Source of the DNA: an uncultured Clostridia bacterium
Lineage (GTDB): Bacteria; Bacillota; Clostridia; Lachnospirales; Bianqueaceae
Direction of reading: 5' to 3'
Length of the DNA: 48,754 nucleotides
NCBI GenBank assembly: GCA_937892735.1
Contig: CALBGL010000009.1
Span: 1-48,754 of the forward strand
Shown: one piece after another, positions 1-7,035 of the stretch
How positions within the stretch are numbered: position 1 is the stretch's first letter
How the letters are laid out: the number at the start of each line of letters is the position of its first letter
Program-made: the position numbers and the translations under genes
Notes under the pieces: model-generated
What the model was told of the DNA's origin: nothing
Database searches by the model: none
What the model saw: only the letters and a program-made list of their open reading frames with translations

Positions 1-49
1 TATTTTTTCTGGGATTCTCCCGCAATTTCGGAAGATTTTCGCAAGATTG

Positions 50-691
50 TTAGCTTTTATTCTCTTTACCAAAATTTTTCCTTTTGTTCATAGTTTCTTC
101 TTCTAAAATTTTCACCATTTTTTCCAATGCTTTTCCTCTATGAGAGATCTGATTCTTTTCATCAGGTGTTAATTCCGCCATGCTTTTCTCAAATTCTGGC
201 ACATAAAATATCGGATCATAGCCAAATCCGCCAGTGCCTCTGCTTTCCATGGCAACCCATCCATCGCAGGAAGCCTGTGTAACTCGCGACTTGCCATCCG
301 GCCATACCGCTACAATCGCGCATACGTATCTGGCCCCCCGTTTCTCTGCCGGCACATCTCGCATTTTTTCCAGAATGATGCGATTCTTTTCTTCGTACGG
401 CGTATCCTCTCCCAAATACCTCGCCGAATATACCCCCGGGCCTCCATCAAAGGCATCGATCTCTATTCCAGAATCATCCGCAATCGCGACCGCACAGATT
501 CCCGCCGTCTTCAACCGCTCCGCCAGCGCGCGTGCCTTGATCCCCGCATTTTCCCGAAACGTAGTCCCCGTCTCCGCGACCTCTTCCGCCACGCCTTCTT
601 CCTTCATCGAAGTAATTTCCCATCCTTGCATAATCTCTTTGAACTCTCTGACTTTGCCGGCATTCCCACTGGCAATTACTAAATGCTCCAT
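50..691 (-). CDS. rdgB: RdgB/HAM1-family XTP/dITP pyrophosphatase
   Basis: This cytosolic housecleaning enzyme hydrolyses non-canonical purine triphosphates (XTP, dITP, ITP) to monophosphates and pyrophosphate, keeping them out of DNA and RNA. The N-terminus has the family signature LVIASGNAGKVREF, the middle has IADDSGIEIDAFDGGPGVYSA, and near the C-terminus are GFGYDPIFYVPE and SHRGKALEKM. An upstream in-frame ATG at 736 exists, but the ATG at 691 is preferred: it starts the conserved domain and has an AGGAGG at 701-706, nine bases upstream. The 213 residues are slightly longer than usual because of a Lys-rich C-terminal tail. The start lies one base after the stop of the response regulator upstream, so the two are probably cotranscribed. 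Confidence 0.95.
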   Translation of the reverse strand: MEHLVIASGNAGKVREFKEIMQGWEITSMKEEGVAEEVAETGTTFRENAGIKARALAERLKTAGICAVAIADDSGIEIDAFDGGPGVYSARYLGEDTPYEEKNRIILEKMRDVPAEKRGARYVCAIVAVWPDGKSRVTQASCDGWVAMESRGTGGFGYDPIFYVPEFEKSMAELTPDEKNQISHRGKALEKMVKILEEETMNKRKNFGKENKS

Positions 692-692
692 C

Positions 693-1382
693 TTATTGCA
701 TCCTCCTGAATTTATATTGATTTCTGGGTCTGCCAATTTCTCCGTACCGCATCTCCACCTCTAGAACCCCATCCTTCTCCATCAATTCCAGATATCTGCG
801 TGCTGTAACGCGGGAAATATTCATCCCCTCTGCCAGTTCATGCGCAGTAAAGCCGATATCTCCTCTTTTTCTGGCGTATTCACAGATTTTTTCATAGGTG
901 TATGGATTAAAATTTTTCAAGACACGACTTCCTCCATATTTTCCAATCAGCGCGTCTGGAAAAAAGAACATATCCAGTTGTTTTTGCGTCATTTCGTTCT
1001 CCGGCGTAAGCTGCTCCTTACATATTTTATACTGTATCAGCGCCTCTCGAAAGCGCGCGTACACAAAAGGCTTCAGCAAATAATCCACCGCGCCGTATCG
1101 ACTCATGTCATAGAATGTTCCATACGATGTATCTTTCGTGACGATGATGAAATCCAATGGATGATGTTCTGCCCGCAATGCCGCAATCCAATCCACCAGC
1201 GTCCCATCCGTTCCCCGGGTCTCTCCAATCAGTAGTTGCATTTTTCCCTGCTGATAAAGCCCTTTAAGCTCTTCTACAGACTCCATCAATCCAAGAACCT
1301 CATATCCTTCTACTTTCTTAACATGTGTTTCCAGCAAAGAGCGAATCATCGGATCCTGATCTAATATGGCGACTCCAATCAT
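693..1382 (-). CDS. CitB/DcuR-type response regulator with Glu at the phosphoacceptor site
   Basis: The 229-residue protein has a receiver domain (about 1-120) and a C-terminal helix-turn-helix of the citrate/malate regulator type (about 165-229, with AHELAEGMNISRVTARRY). Receiver hallmarks are Asp8 and Asp10 (acidic pocket), Thr82 and Lys104 (YLLKPF). The spacing to Thr82 and Lys104 matches Spo0F exactly, and this puts the phosphoacceptor position at residue 54, which is Glu and not Asp (LLIGETRG). The domain may therefore be phosphorylation-independent or locked in a phosphomimetic state. No sensor kinase gene lies next to it. It is followed immediately by rdgB and faces the GH28 genes across a divergent promoter region, so control of pectin degradation is possible but inferred. 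Confidence 0.85.
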   Translation of the reverse strand: MIGVAILDQDPMIRSLLETHVKKVEGYEVLGLMESVEELKGLYQQGKMQLLIGETRGTDGTLVDWIAALRAEHHPLDFIIVTKDTSYGTFYDMSRYGAVDYLLKPFVYARFREALIQYKICKEQLTPENEMTQKQLDMFFFPDALIGKYGGSRVLKNFNPYTYEKICEYARKRGDIGFTAHELAEGMNISRVTARRYLELMEKDGVLEVEMRYGEIGRPRNQYKFRRMQ

Positions 1383-1451
1383 GGTTCTTCATCCTTTCCG
1401 TACCCGCGTTCAATACCCACGCACCTTACAGTATGTTTCATTTCCAAAATT

Positions 1452-1480
1452 AGTGTATCATATTCTTTTTTCAAATACAA
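1452..1480 (-). promoter_or_regulatory. Candidate sigma-A promoter for the response regulator-rdgB pair
   Basis: On the minus strand, TTGTAT (1475-1480) and TACACT (1452-1457) are separated by 17 bases and lie about 70 bases upstream of the regulator start. The match to consensus is moderate. Confidence 0.45.
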
Positions 1481-1530
1481 TGCTTTTTTCCATTTTTCTT
1501 CAAGAATTGCGGTCCTTTTCCGGGAGCTCC

Positions 1531-1559
1531 TTGACATCGTGTCTCCGCTTCGCTATAAT
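1531..1559 (+). promoter_or_regulatory. Perfect consensus sigma-A promoter for the GH28 genes
   Basis: TTGACA (1531-1536), a 17-base spacer and TATAAT (1554-1559) form an exact consensus vegetative promoter. Transcription should start near 1566, leaving a leader of about 28 bases that contains the AGGAGG at 1579-1584. Such a strong promoter on a catabolic gene suggests either high constitutive expression or tight repression. Confidence 0.85.
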
Positions 1560-1593
1560 GAAACCATCTTATTAAATGAGGAGGTCGATTCCA

Positions 1594-2871
1594 ATGAATC
1601 AAGGATTTATCCCAATTGGGCAATTCGAAGCCGTCTCGAATGGCGGCGCCGACTGGACGCAGGCTTTTGCCCAGGCATTCGCTGAAGCCGCTAAACGGGG
1701 CGGAGGTACTGTATACGTACCCGCCGGCATATATCATACGCGTTCCATTGAACTTTTAAGCAATACCACTCTCTATGTGGATGCTGGCGCCGTCATCAGC
1801 TTTACGGACGATATTGAAAACTATGATCTGATCGATACCGAGTTTGAGGGCATTCCTTCTAAAGCCTACAAGCCGCTGGTATATGCGGATCACGCTGAAA
1901 ACATCGCTGTCATCGGACAGGGTACGCTAAATGGGAATGGACAGCGCTGGTGGAAAGAGCTGCGCGAGCATAAGTTAGCTTATGTACGTCCCTACATGAT
2001 CAATTTCCAGTATTGTAAAAATATCAAGATTGAGGATGTCACCATCACGATGTCTCCCTCCTGGACCGTCCATCCGCTATACTGCGACAACATGCTGGTA
2101 CGCGGCGTGACCATCAAGAATCCGGCCGATTCTCCGAATACCGATGGTATTGATCCGGATGGTACCCGTAATCTGCGCATCCTAGATTGTACCATCGACG
2201 TTGGTGACGATTGTATCGCCATCAAGTCGGGTACGGAAGATACCCCTGACAAGCATCCGAGCGAAAATATCACCATCACGGGTTGTACCATGCTCCATGG
2301 TCATGGTGGTGTAGTAATCGGTTCTGAGATGAGCGGCAGTGTTCGCAACATCGCCATTTCCAACTGTATCTTCTACGAGACCGACCGCGGTATCCGTGTA
2401 AAGACCCGTCGTAAGAGGGGCGGCGCCGTAGAAGATGTGGTGGTATCTAATATTGTTATGGATAAGGTACTTTGCCCCTTTATCTTCAATATGTATTATT
2501 TCTGCGGCAAGAATGGAAAGATGAAGTATGTGTGGGATAAGGCTCCCTACCCGGTGGATGAAGGTACGCCTGTACTGCGCAATGTGCAGATCAATAATAT
2601 CATCGCTAAGAATGTAACTTCCGCAGCCGGTTTCATCTACGGACTGGCAGAACAGTATGTGGAGAATGTGCAATTTACCAACTGTACTGTTTCCATGGAT
2701 CCTAACGGGGAGCCCGCTGTTCCGGCTATGCTGGATAAGGTGGAGCCTATGCAGGCCGCTGGTTTCTATGTACGAAATGCTTCCGGCATCGTATTCAATA
2801 ATGTGGTTCTGAAAAATGTGAAGGGGACCATCTACGATCTGGACAGCACCGCGGATGTCACTATTCGCTAA
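1594..2871 (+). CDS. Glycoside hydrolase family 28 polygalacturonase, first copy
   Basis: GH28 enzymes hydrolyse alpha-1,4-galacturonosyl linkages of pectin with inversion. The right-handed beta-helix repeats run through most of the 425 residues. Catalytic signatures are complete: NTDGID (Asp184), VGDDCIAIKSG (Asp205, Asp206), MLHGHGGVVIGSEMSG (His237) and RGIRVKTRR (substrate-binding Arg268, Lys270). There is no signal peptide, so the enzyme is expected in the cytoplasm acting on imported oligogalacturonides, probably as an exo-type enzyme. The ATG at 1594 is chosen over 1576 because AGGAGG at 1579-1584 sits nine bases before it. A close paralogue follows after a terminator-like hairpin. Whether the substrate is polygalacturonate or a rhamnogalacturonan fragment cannot be decided from the sequence. 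Confidence 0.93.
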   Translation: MNQGFIPIGQFEAVSNGGADWTQAFAQAFAEAAKRGGGTVYVPAGIYHTRSIELLSNTTLYVDAGAVISFTDDIENYDLIDTEFEGIPSKAYKPLVYADHAENIAVIGQGTLNGNGQRWWKELREHKLAYVRPYMINFQYCKNIKIEDVTITMSPSWTVHPLYCDNMLVRGVTIKNPADSPNTDGIDPDGTRNLRILDCTIDVGDDCIAIKSGTEDTPDKHPSENITITGCTMLHGHGGVVIGSEMSGSVRNIAISNCIFYETDRGIRVKTRRKRGGAVEDVVVSNIVMDKVLCPFIFNMYYFCGKNGKMKYVWDKAPYPVDEGTPVLRNVQINNIIAKNVTSAAGFIYGLAEQYVENVQFTNCTVSMDPNGEPAVPAMLDKVEPMQAAGFYVRNASGIVFNNVVLKNVKGTIYDLDSTADVTIR

Positions 2872-2886
2872 TTCATTGTCTCATTC

Positions 2887-2920
2887 AGGAACTGCCTCTT
2901 ACTATGGCAGTTCCTTCTTT
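2887..2920 (+). terminator. Hairpin terminator between the GH28 paralogues
   Basis: A perfect 10-bp stem (AGGAACTGCC at 2887-2896 with its complement at 2906-2915) encloses a nine-base loop and is followed by TTCTTT. It should end or reduce transcription after the first GH28 gene. No clear promoter lies in the 28 bases before the second copy, so read-through probably sets the ratio of the two. Confidence 0.8.
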
Positions 2921-2948
2921 AATGAAATAACTCTATCGGAGGTCACAT

Positions 2949-4220
2949 ATGCTATCTATTCGAATCACTGATTTCTACTCTCACTCCTGCCAGGGCGAAG
3001 ACTGGACGGCAGCCTTTGCTGCCGCGATTCAGACCGTTTCTTCACTAGGCGGCGGCACTATCTATATTCCCAGCGGCGTATATCCTTCTCGATCTATCGA
3101 GCTTCTGAGCCATACGGCACTCTATCTGGAAGCTGGCGCCATCATCCGTTTTCTCGATACGATAGAATCCTATGATCTGATCGAAACCGAATCCGAGGGA
3201 CGTCCCGTTCTCTGTTATAAACCCCTTATCTTCGCAGATCATGCCGAAGATATTGCCATCCGGGGTCAGGGGACGCTGGACGGTAATGGCGGTGTGTGGT
3301 GGAAAGCACAGCACAGCCGCACTCTAACTCACGGGCGTCCGCCTATGCTCCACTTCCAGTACTGTCAGCATATCTGTTTGGAAGATATTACGATCCTCCG
3401 TTCTCCTTTCTGGACCGTACATCCTCTCTACTGCGACGATATGCTCATTCGCGGCGTCACGATTCAAAATCCGCCGGACTCTCCTAATACGGATGGCATC
3501 GACCCGGACTCTACCCGCAATCTGCGGATTGTGGACTGCACCATTGATGTGGGAGATGACTGCATTGCTATTAAATCCGGTACGGAGGAAATCTCCTCTC
3601 CCTTACCCAGTGAAAATATCACGATTACCGGATGTACGATGCTGCATGGCCATGGCGGTGTGGTTCTCGGCTCGGAAATGAGCGGCGGCATCCGCAATGT
3701 AGTGATCTCGAACTGTATTTTCTATGAAACCGATCGCGGTATCCGCATCAAAACCCGAAGGCGGCGCGGTGGTGTCGTGGAAGATATTATCGCCTCTAAT
3801 ATCGTGATGGATCGTGTCCTATGTCCCTTTGTCATCAATCTGTTTTACTGGGGTGGACGCATCGGAAAACAGCCCTTTGTTCGCGATCGTAACCCCCATC
3901 CCGTGGATACCGGTACACCCCTGGTGCGCAATATTCTTCTTGACAATATCATCGCAAAGAACGTCACTTCCGCCGCCGGTTTCCTGTGTGGCCTGCCTGA
4001 ACAGCCTATAGAAAATATCCAATTGAATCACTGTACGGTTTCTATGGATCCCACAGCCGCGCCCGCACTGCCCGCCATGTTGGAAGGCATAGAGCCTATG
4101 CAAGCTGCTGGCCTCTATGTGCGAAACGCCACAAATGTAACTTTCAATAATATGGTCTTGAAAAACGTACAAGGTACCACCTATGATCTGGACAGTACCG
4201 CAGAAATCAGCATACGTTGA
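2949..4220 (+). CDS. Glycoside hydrolase family 28 polygalacturonase, second copy
   Basis: This 423-residue paralogue aligns with the upstream GH28 protein over its whole length and keeps every catalytic motif: NTDGIDPDSTRN (Asp182), VGDDCIAIKSG (Asp203, Asp204), MLHGHGGVVLGSEMSGG (His235) and RGIRIKTRRRRGG. It also lacks a signal peptide and should act in the cytoplasm. GGAGG at 2938-2942 lies six bases before the ATG. Differences from copy one are spread along the protein, including the N-terminus and the loop after the GDD motif, so this is an established duplication and not an assembly duplicate. The first unit of the 73-bp repeat array overlaps the last codons and the stop codon. Confidence 0.93.
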   Translation: MLSIRITDFYSHSCQGEDWTAAFAAAIQTVSSLGGGTIYIPSGVYPSRSIELLSHTALYLEAGAIIRFLDTIESYDLIETESEGRPVLCYKPLIFADHAEDIAIRGQGTLDGNGGVWWKAQHSRTLTHGRPPMLHFQYCQHICLEDITILRSPFWTVHPLYCDDMLIRGVTIQNPPDSPNTDGIDPDSTRNLRIVDCTIDVGDDCIAIKSGTEEISSPLPSENITITGCTMLHGHGGVVLGSEMSGGIRNVVISNCIFYETDRGIRIKTRRRRGGVVEDIIASNIVMDRVLCPFVINLFYWGGRIGKQPFVRDRNPHPVDTGTPLVRNILLDNIIAKNVTSAAGFLCGLPEQPIENIQLNHCTVSMDPTAAPALPAMLEGIEPMQAAGLYVRNATNVTFNNMVLKNVQGTTYDLDSTAEISIR

Positions 4221-5055
4221 TACGTCCCTTCCGTCTAGCCCTGCTTTATACGCTTTCTGACACAACCGCACTTCCAAATCATATTGCTGCGTATAATCCA
4301 GTTCCTTCTGGAACCAGATTGTACGCTTTCTTATAAAAGCGTATCTCGAGATCGTAGGATTGCGTACAATTCAGTTCTCTTTAGAGCCAAATTATACGCA
4401 GCTCGAAAAATTGTCCTTCTCGAATTTCGTGTTAGCGTATAAAATAGCGCGCTCTTCTTCGCTTTATACGCAACTCCCCAATCCCCTAGTCTCGAATCCC
4501 GTACCTGCGTACAACTTAGTTCTTTTTTGAATCAATTTATACGCAGTTCCCCTAAAACCTCTATCTCAAATCTTGCATCTGCGTATAATCCAGTTCCTTC
4601 TGAAACCAGATTGTACGCTTTCTTATAAAAGCGCATCGCGAGATCGTAGGATTGCGTACAATTCAGTTCTCTTTAGAACTATATTATGCGCAGTTCTACA
4701 AAAGGATATCTCTGAACCGCGAGAAAGCGTATACGTCTGTTCTGTCTAGCGCTGCTTTATACGCTTTCTGACGTAAATGCACTTCTAAATCGTATTGCTG
4801 CGTATAATCCAATTCCTTTTGAAACTAGATTGTACGCTTTCTTATAAAAGCGCATCGCGAGATCGTAGAACTGCGTATAATTCAGTTCTCTTCAGAACTA
4901 TATTATACACCACTCCACAAAATCGCATCTCGAGATCGCTGAACTATGTACAATCCAGTTCCTTCCAAAACTAAACTGTACGCAGTTCCGTAAAATCACC
5001 TCTTTGAACTGCGAGGTGGCGTATACGTCCGTTCTGTCCAGTACTGCTGATCACA
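4215..5055. repeat. Array A: about 12 tandem 73-bp hairpin repeats
   Basis: Units begin with a TGCGTAYAA-like arm at 4215, 4288, 4361, 4434, 4506, 4580, 4653, 4726, 4799, 4872, 4945 and 5018, a pitch of 73 bases with deviations of one. In each unit the left arm is followed about 38 bases later by an inverted TTRTACGCA arm, so the first half folds as an imperfect hairpin. The second half often carries another small hairpin, for example TACGCTTT at 4320-4327 with AAAGCGTA. Units 4288, 4580 and 4799 are close copies, as are 4215 and 4726. No gene lies in this stretch. The array fills the space between two convergent genes and begins inside the GH28 stop region. Confidence 0.9.
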
Positions 5056-5116
5056 GCGAATTGACCAGTTTCACCACCTCATTTCGTGTTCAGCAGCGAA
5101 AGCCAGGCGTTTTACG

Positions 5117-5145
5117 AAAAAAAGATCCCCTAACACGGAGATCTT
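5117..5145 (-). terminator. Rho-independent terminator of the PrpR-type regulator gene
   Basis: On the minus strand a nine-pair stem with one G-T wobble (5137-5145 with 5122-5130) and a six-base loop is followed by seven T residues. It lies about 50 bases after the regulator stop and marks the end of the minus-strand catabolic block. Confidence 0.85.
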
Positions 5146-5195
5146 GTGGTCTTATCTATATGACATTACCCCTAAAGTTCGTTAGCTACTCTTTC

Positions 5196-6965
5196 TCAAC
5201 GCTTATTCAACATTCTCCATAACGTGGTGCGGCATATACCCAACCGTTTGGCCGCCTGCGTCTGATTGCCGCCGCATTCTTCCAGTACCCGGCGCACGAT
5301 CTGACCATTGATTTCTTCCAGTGTGCCGCGCAGCGAGATCTCGCCCCAGTCTCCGTATTCATCCGGCTGTTCTGCCGCCAAAAGCTCTCGCACGGCCTCT
5401 GCCTGTATATAAGGTCCTGTGGAAAAAAGCACCAGCTGCGAGAGAATCCGCTTAAACTGCGGCAAATTCCCCGGCCATTGATAATCCCGGAGCGCCGACT
5501 GCGCCTCCGGCGTCAGACCGCTGACTTGTAGCGCATGCTCCACATTAAACATGTTGATATAGGTATTGGACAGAAGCGCCAGTTCCTCCTTCCGCTCCCG
5601 CAGCGGCAAGAAATGCAGTACCGCGCAGGAAAGCTCGGCAGCTAGAGCAGAGACCGCCTGTGATAAGGTTTTCCCCGACGACACGTAAGAAAAGAGAAAA
5701 CGATTCTTGGTATAGGGTACCGTATCCTCTATCAAATTGGAAAGCATCTGTAGTCTGGCAGCGGAGATTCTCTGAATATCGCGAAAATAGAATGTCCATC
5801 CGGGTGCATTCAACGGAGATTCTTCGTTTTCTACCAGATATGTCCAGAATTTGTCCGTCATTCTGCGAAAATCCACCACGAAGAACTGACTGTCCCGTTC
5901 TTCCTTTTCATAGACCCATGCAGCAAAACGCATCTTGCCTACGCCCTCCTCTCCCACCAAAAGGAGCGGCGCGCCTCCTCTTGCCAGCCGTTCGGGATCC
6001 ACTCCACCTTCCTTCCAGTGAAACAACGATGCATTGACGCCGCCAAGAAACTTTCGCGACGCCGACGCCCTGGAAAATATTCGGGCATCGTTTTTCTGCG
6101 TGGAATATGGCAGCGCAGACTGCCGAAAGAAGAACGCGCGATAGGTCTCTCCCTCTGCCGTCCATTCTTTTTGTCCGACGGTAATTCGCATGTTGTCGTA
6201 CGTCTTCTGCGTCACCCTGTTCGTCCCGTAATGACCACGCAACGCCCGCTGAGCAAAGCTTTGCGCATAATCGCTATTCATATTCCGCAGCGTAGAGAAA
6301 ATCAGACGTCCCTGTCCGTCGTACAGAAGCATCTCCGTCTCATCCTGCTCCAGCAGCATTTTATATCGATCCCGTTCTGCGCGGAGCGACCTGAAGATAT
6401 CACCCATCTGCTTTGCCTCTGTAATGGCTTCCGCTATACTGCTGCTGCCCGTTGTAATCTGCACATAATGAAAATCGTACTTCTTAAAATATTCATCCAA
6501 CGCCATCCCCGAAACTACCAGACGAATCCCCGATGCACGCAACTTTGGCAGAAGCGCATCGGCGTCCTCTTCCCGCTGCACGGTATAAATGGACCAGGAG
6601 GTCTGCAAAAGCGCCTTCAGCTTCCGCGCGTTTTCTGTGACCGAAGGAAATCCGACGATCGCGAAAGACTGCGCAAAATTTTCCGCAAGCTTTACCGCCT
6701 GCAGAATGTCATAAAACGAGATGCGAATTTCAATCACCGGCAGTTTGCTGGCTTCCTTGATCATACAAGCGGTGGCGCCGCGGGCGATGACCGCATCATA
6801 GGCAATACCCTGTCTCTCCTGCTCCCTTACGATCTCCACGCCGCGTCCAAGACTGCCCACAAAGACCCGCATTTCCACGTCCGGCATCTCCGCCGCCATT
6901 TCCTCTATCCTCTGCCCGATCCCCTGACTGGGCGCTATTGCCAGAAATTGATATCGTTTCTCCAT
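5196..6965 (-). CDS. PrpR-type regulator with degenerate AAA+ domain
   Basis: The 589-residue protein has an N-terminal PrpR sensor domain (about 5-190; EnvZ/PrpR-like RGATACMIKEASKLPVIEI), a poorly conserved linker, an AAA+ domain (about 330-530) and a C-terminal Fis-type helix-turn-helix (NQTQAAKRLGICRTTLWRML). PrpR-type N-domains sense small carboxylates or their metabolites. Walker A is near intact (VGEEGVGK, 338-345), but the GAFTGA loop that contacts sigma-54 is absent and Walker B reads FYFRDIQ in place of a LFLDEI-like motif. It is therefore unlikely to activate sigma-54 RNA polymerase or hydrolyse ATP normally, and may work as a sigma-A regulator. It is the last gene of the sugar-acid block and probably controls it. 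Confidence 0.85.
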   Translation of the reverse strand: MEKRYQFLAIAPSQGIGQRIEEMAAEMPDVEMRVFVGSLGRGVEIVREQERQGIAYDAVIARGATACMIKEASKLPVIEIRISFYDILQAVKLAENFAQSFAIVGFPSVTENARKLKALLQTSWSIYTVQREEDADALLPKLRASGIRLVVSGMALDEYFKKYDFHYVQITTGSSSIAEAITEAKQMGDIFRSLRAERDRYKMLLEQDETEMLLYDGQGRLIFSTLRNMNSDYAQSFAQRALRGHYGTNRVTQKTYDNMRITVGQKEWTAEGETYRAFFFRQSALPYSTQKNDARIFSRASASRKFLGGVNASLFHWKEGGVDPERLARGGAPLLLVGEEGVGKMRFAAWVYEKEERDSQFFVVDFRRMTDKFWTYLVENEESPLNAPGWTFYFRDIQRISAARLQMLSNLIEDTVPYTKNRFLFSYVSSGKTLSQAVSALAAELSCAVLHFLPLRERKEELALLSNTYINMFNVEHALQVSGLTPEAQSALRDYQWPGNLPQFKRILSQLVLFSTGPYIQAEAVRELLAAEQPDEYGDWGEISLRGTLEEINGQIVRRVLEECGGNQTQAAKRLGICRTTLWRMLNKR

Positions 6966-7005
6966 ATGCCCATCTCCGCTTTCTATAGTCAGTTACTTTA
7001 TTCAC

Positions 7006-7035
7006 AATGTACCATAAACGCGCTCTTTCTGTCAA
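7006..7035 (-). promoter_or_regulatory. Candidate promoter for the PrpR-type regulator gene
   Basis: On the minus strand TTGACA (7030-7035) and TACATT (7006-7011) are separated by 18 bases. The -35 box overlaps the stop region of the AraC-type gene, so the regulator can be expressed apart from the operon. Confidence 0.5.

Noticed and set aside
1..49. Terminator after rdgB
   Set aside because: The GGGA/TCCC stem is only four pairs, and on the minus strand it is followed by A, not T.
4215..5055. CRISPR array
   Set aside because: The pitch of 73 would fit, but there is no constant repeat with unique spacers: whole units resemble each other. No cas genes are present.
5004..5222. Small plus-strand gene after array A
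   Set aside because: It starts in the last repeat unit, crosses the terminator at 5117-5145 and lacks a ribosome site.
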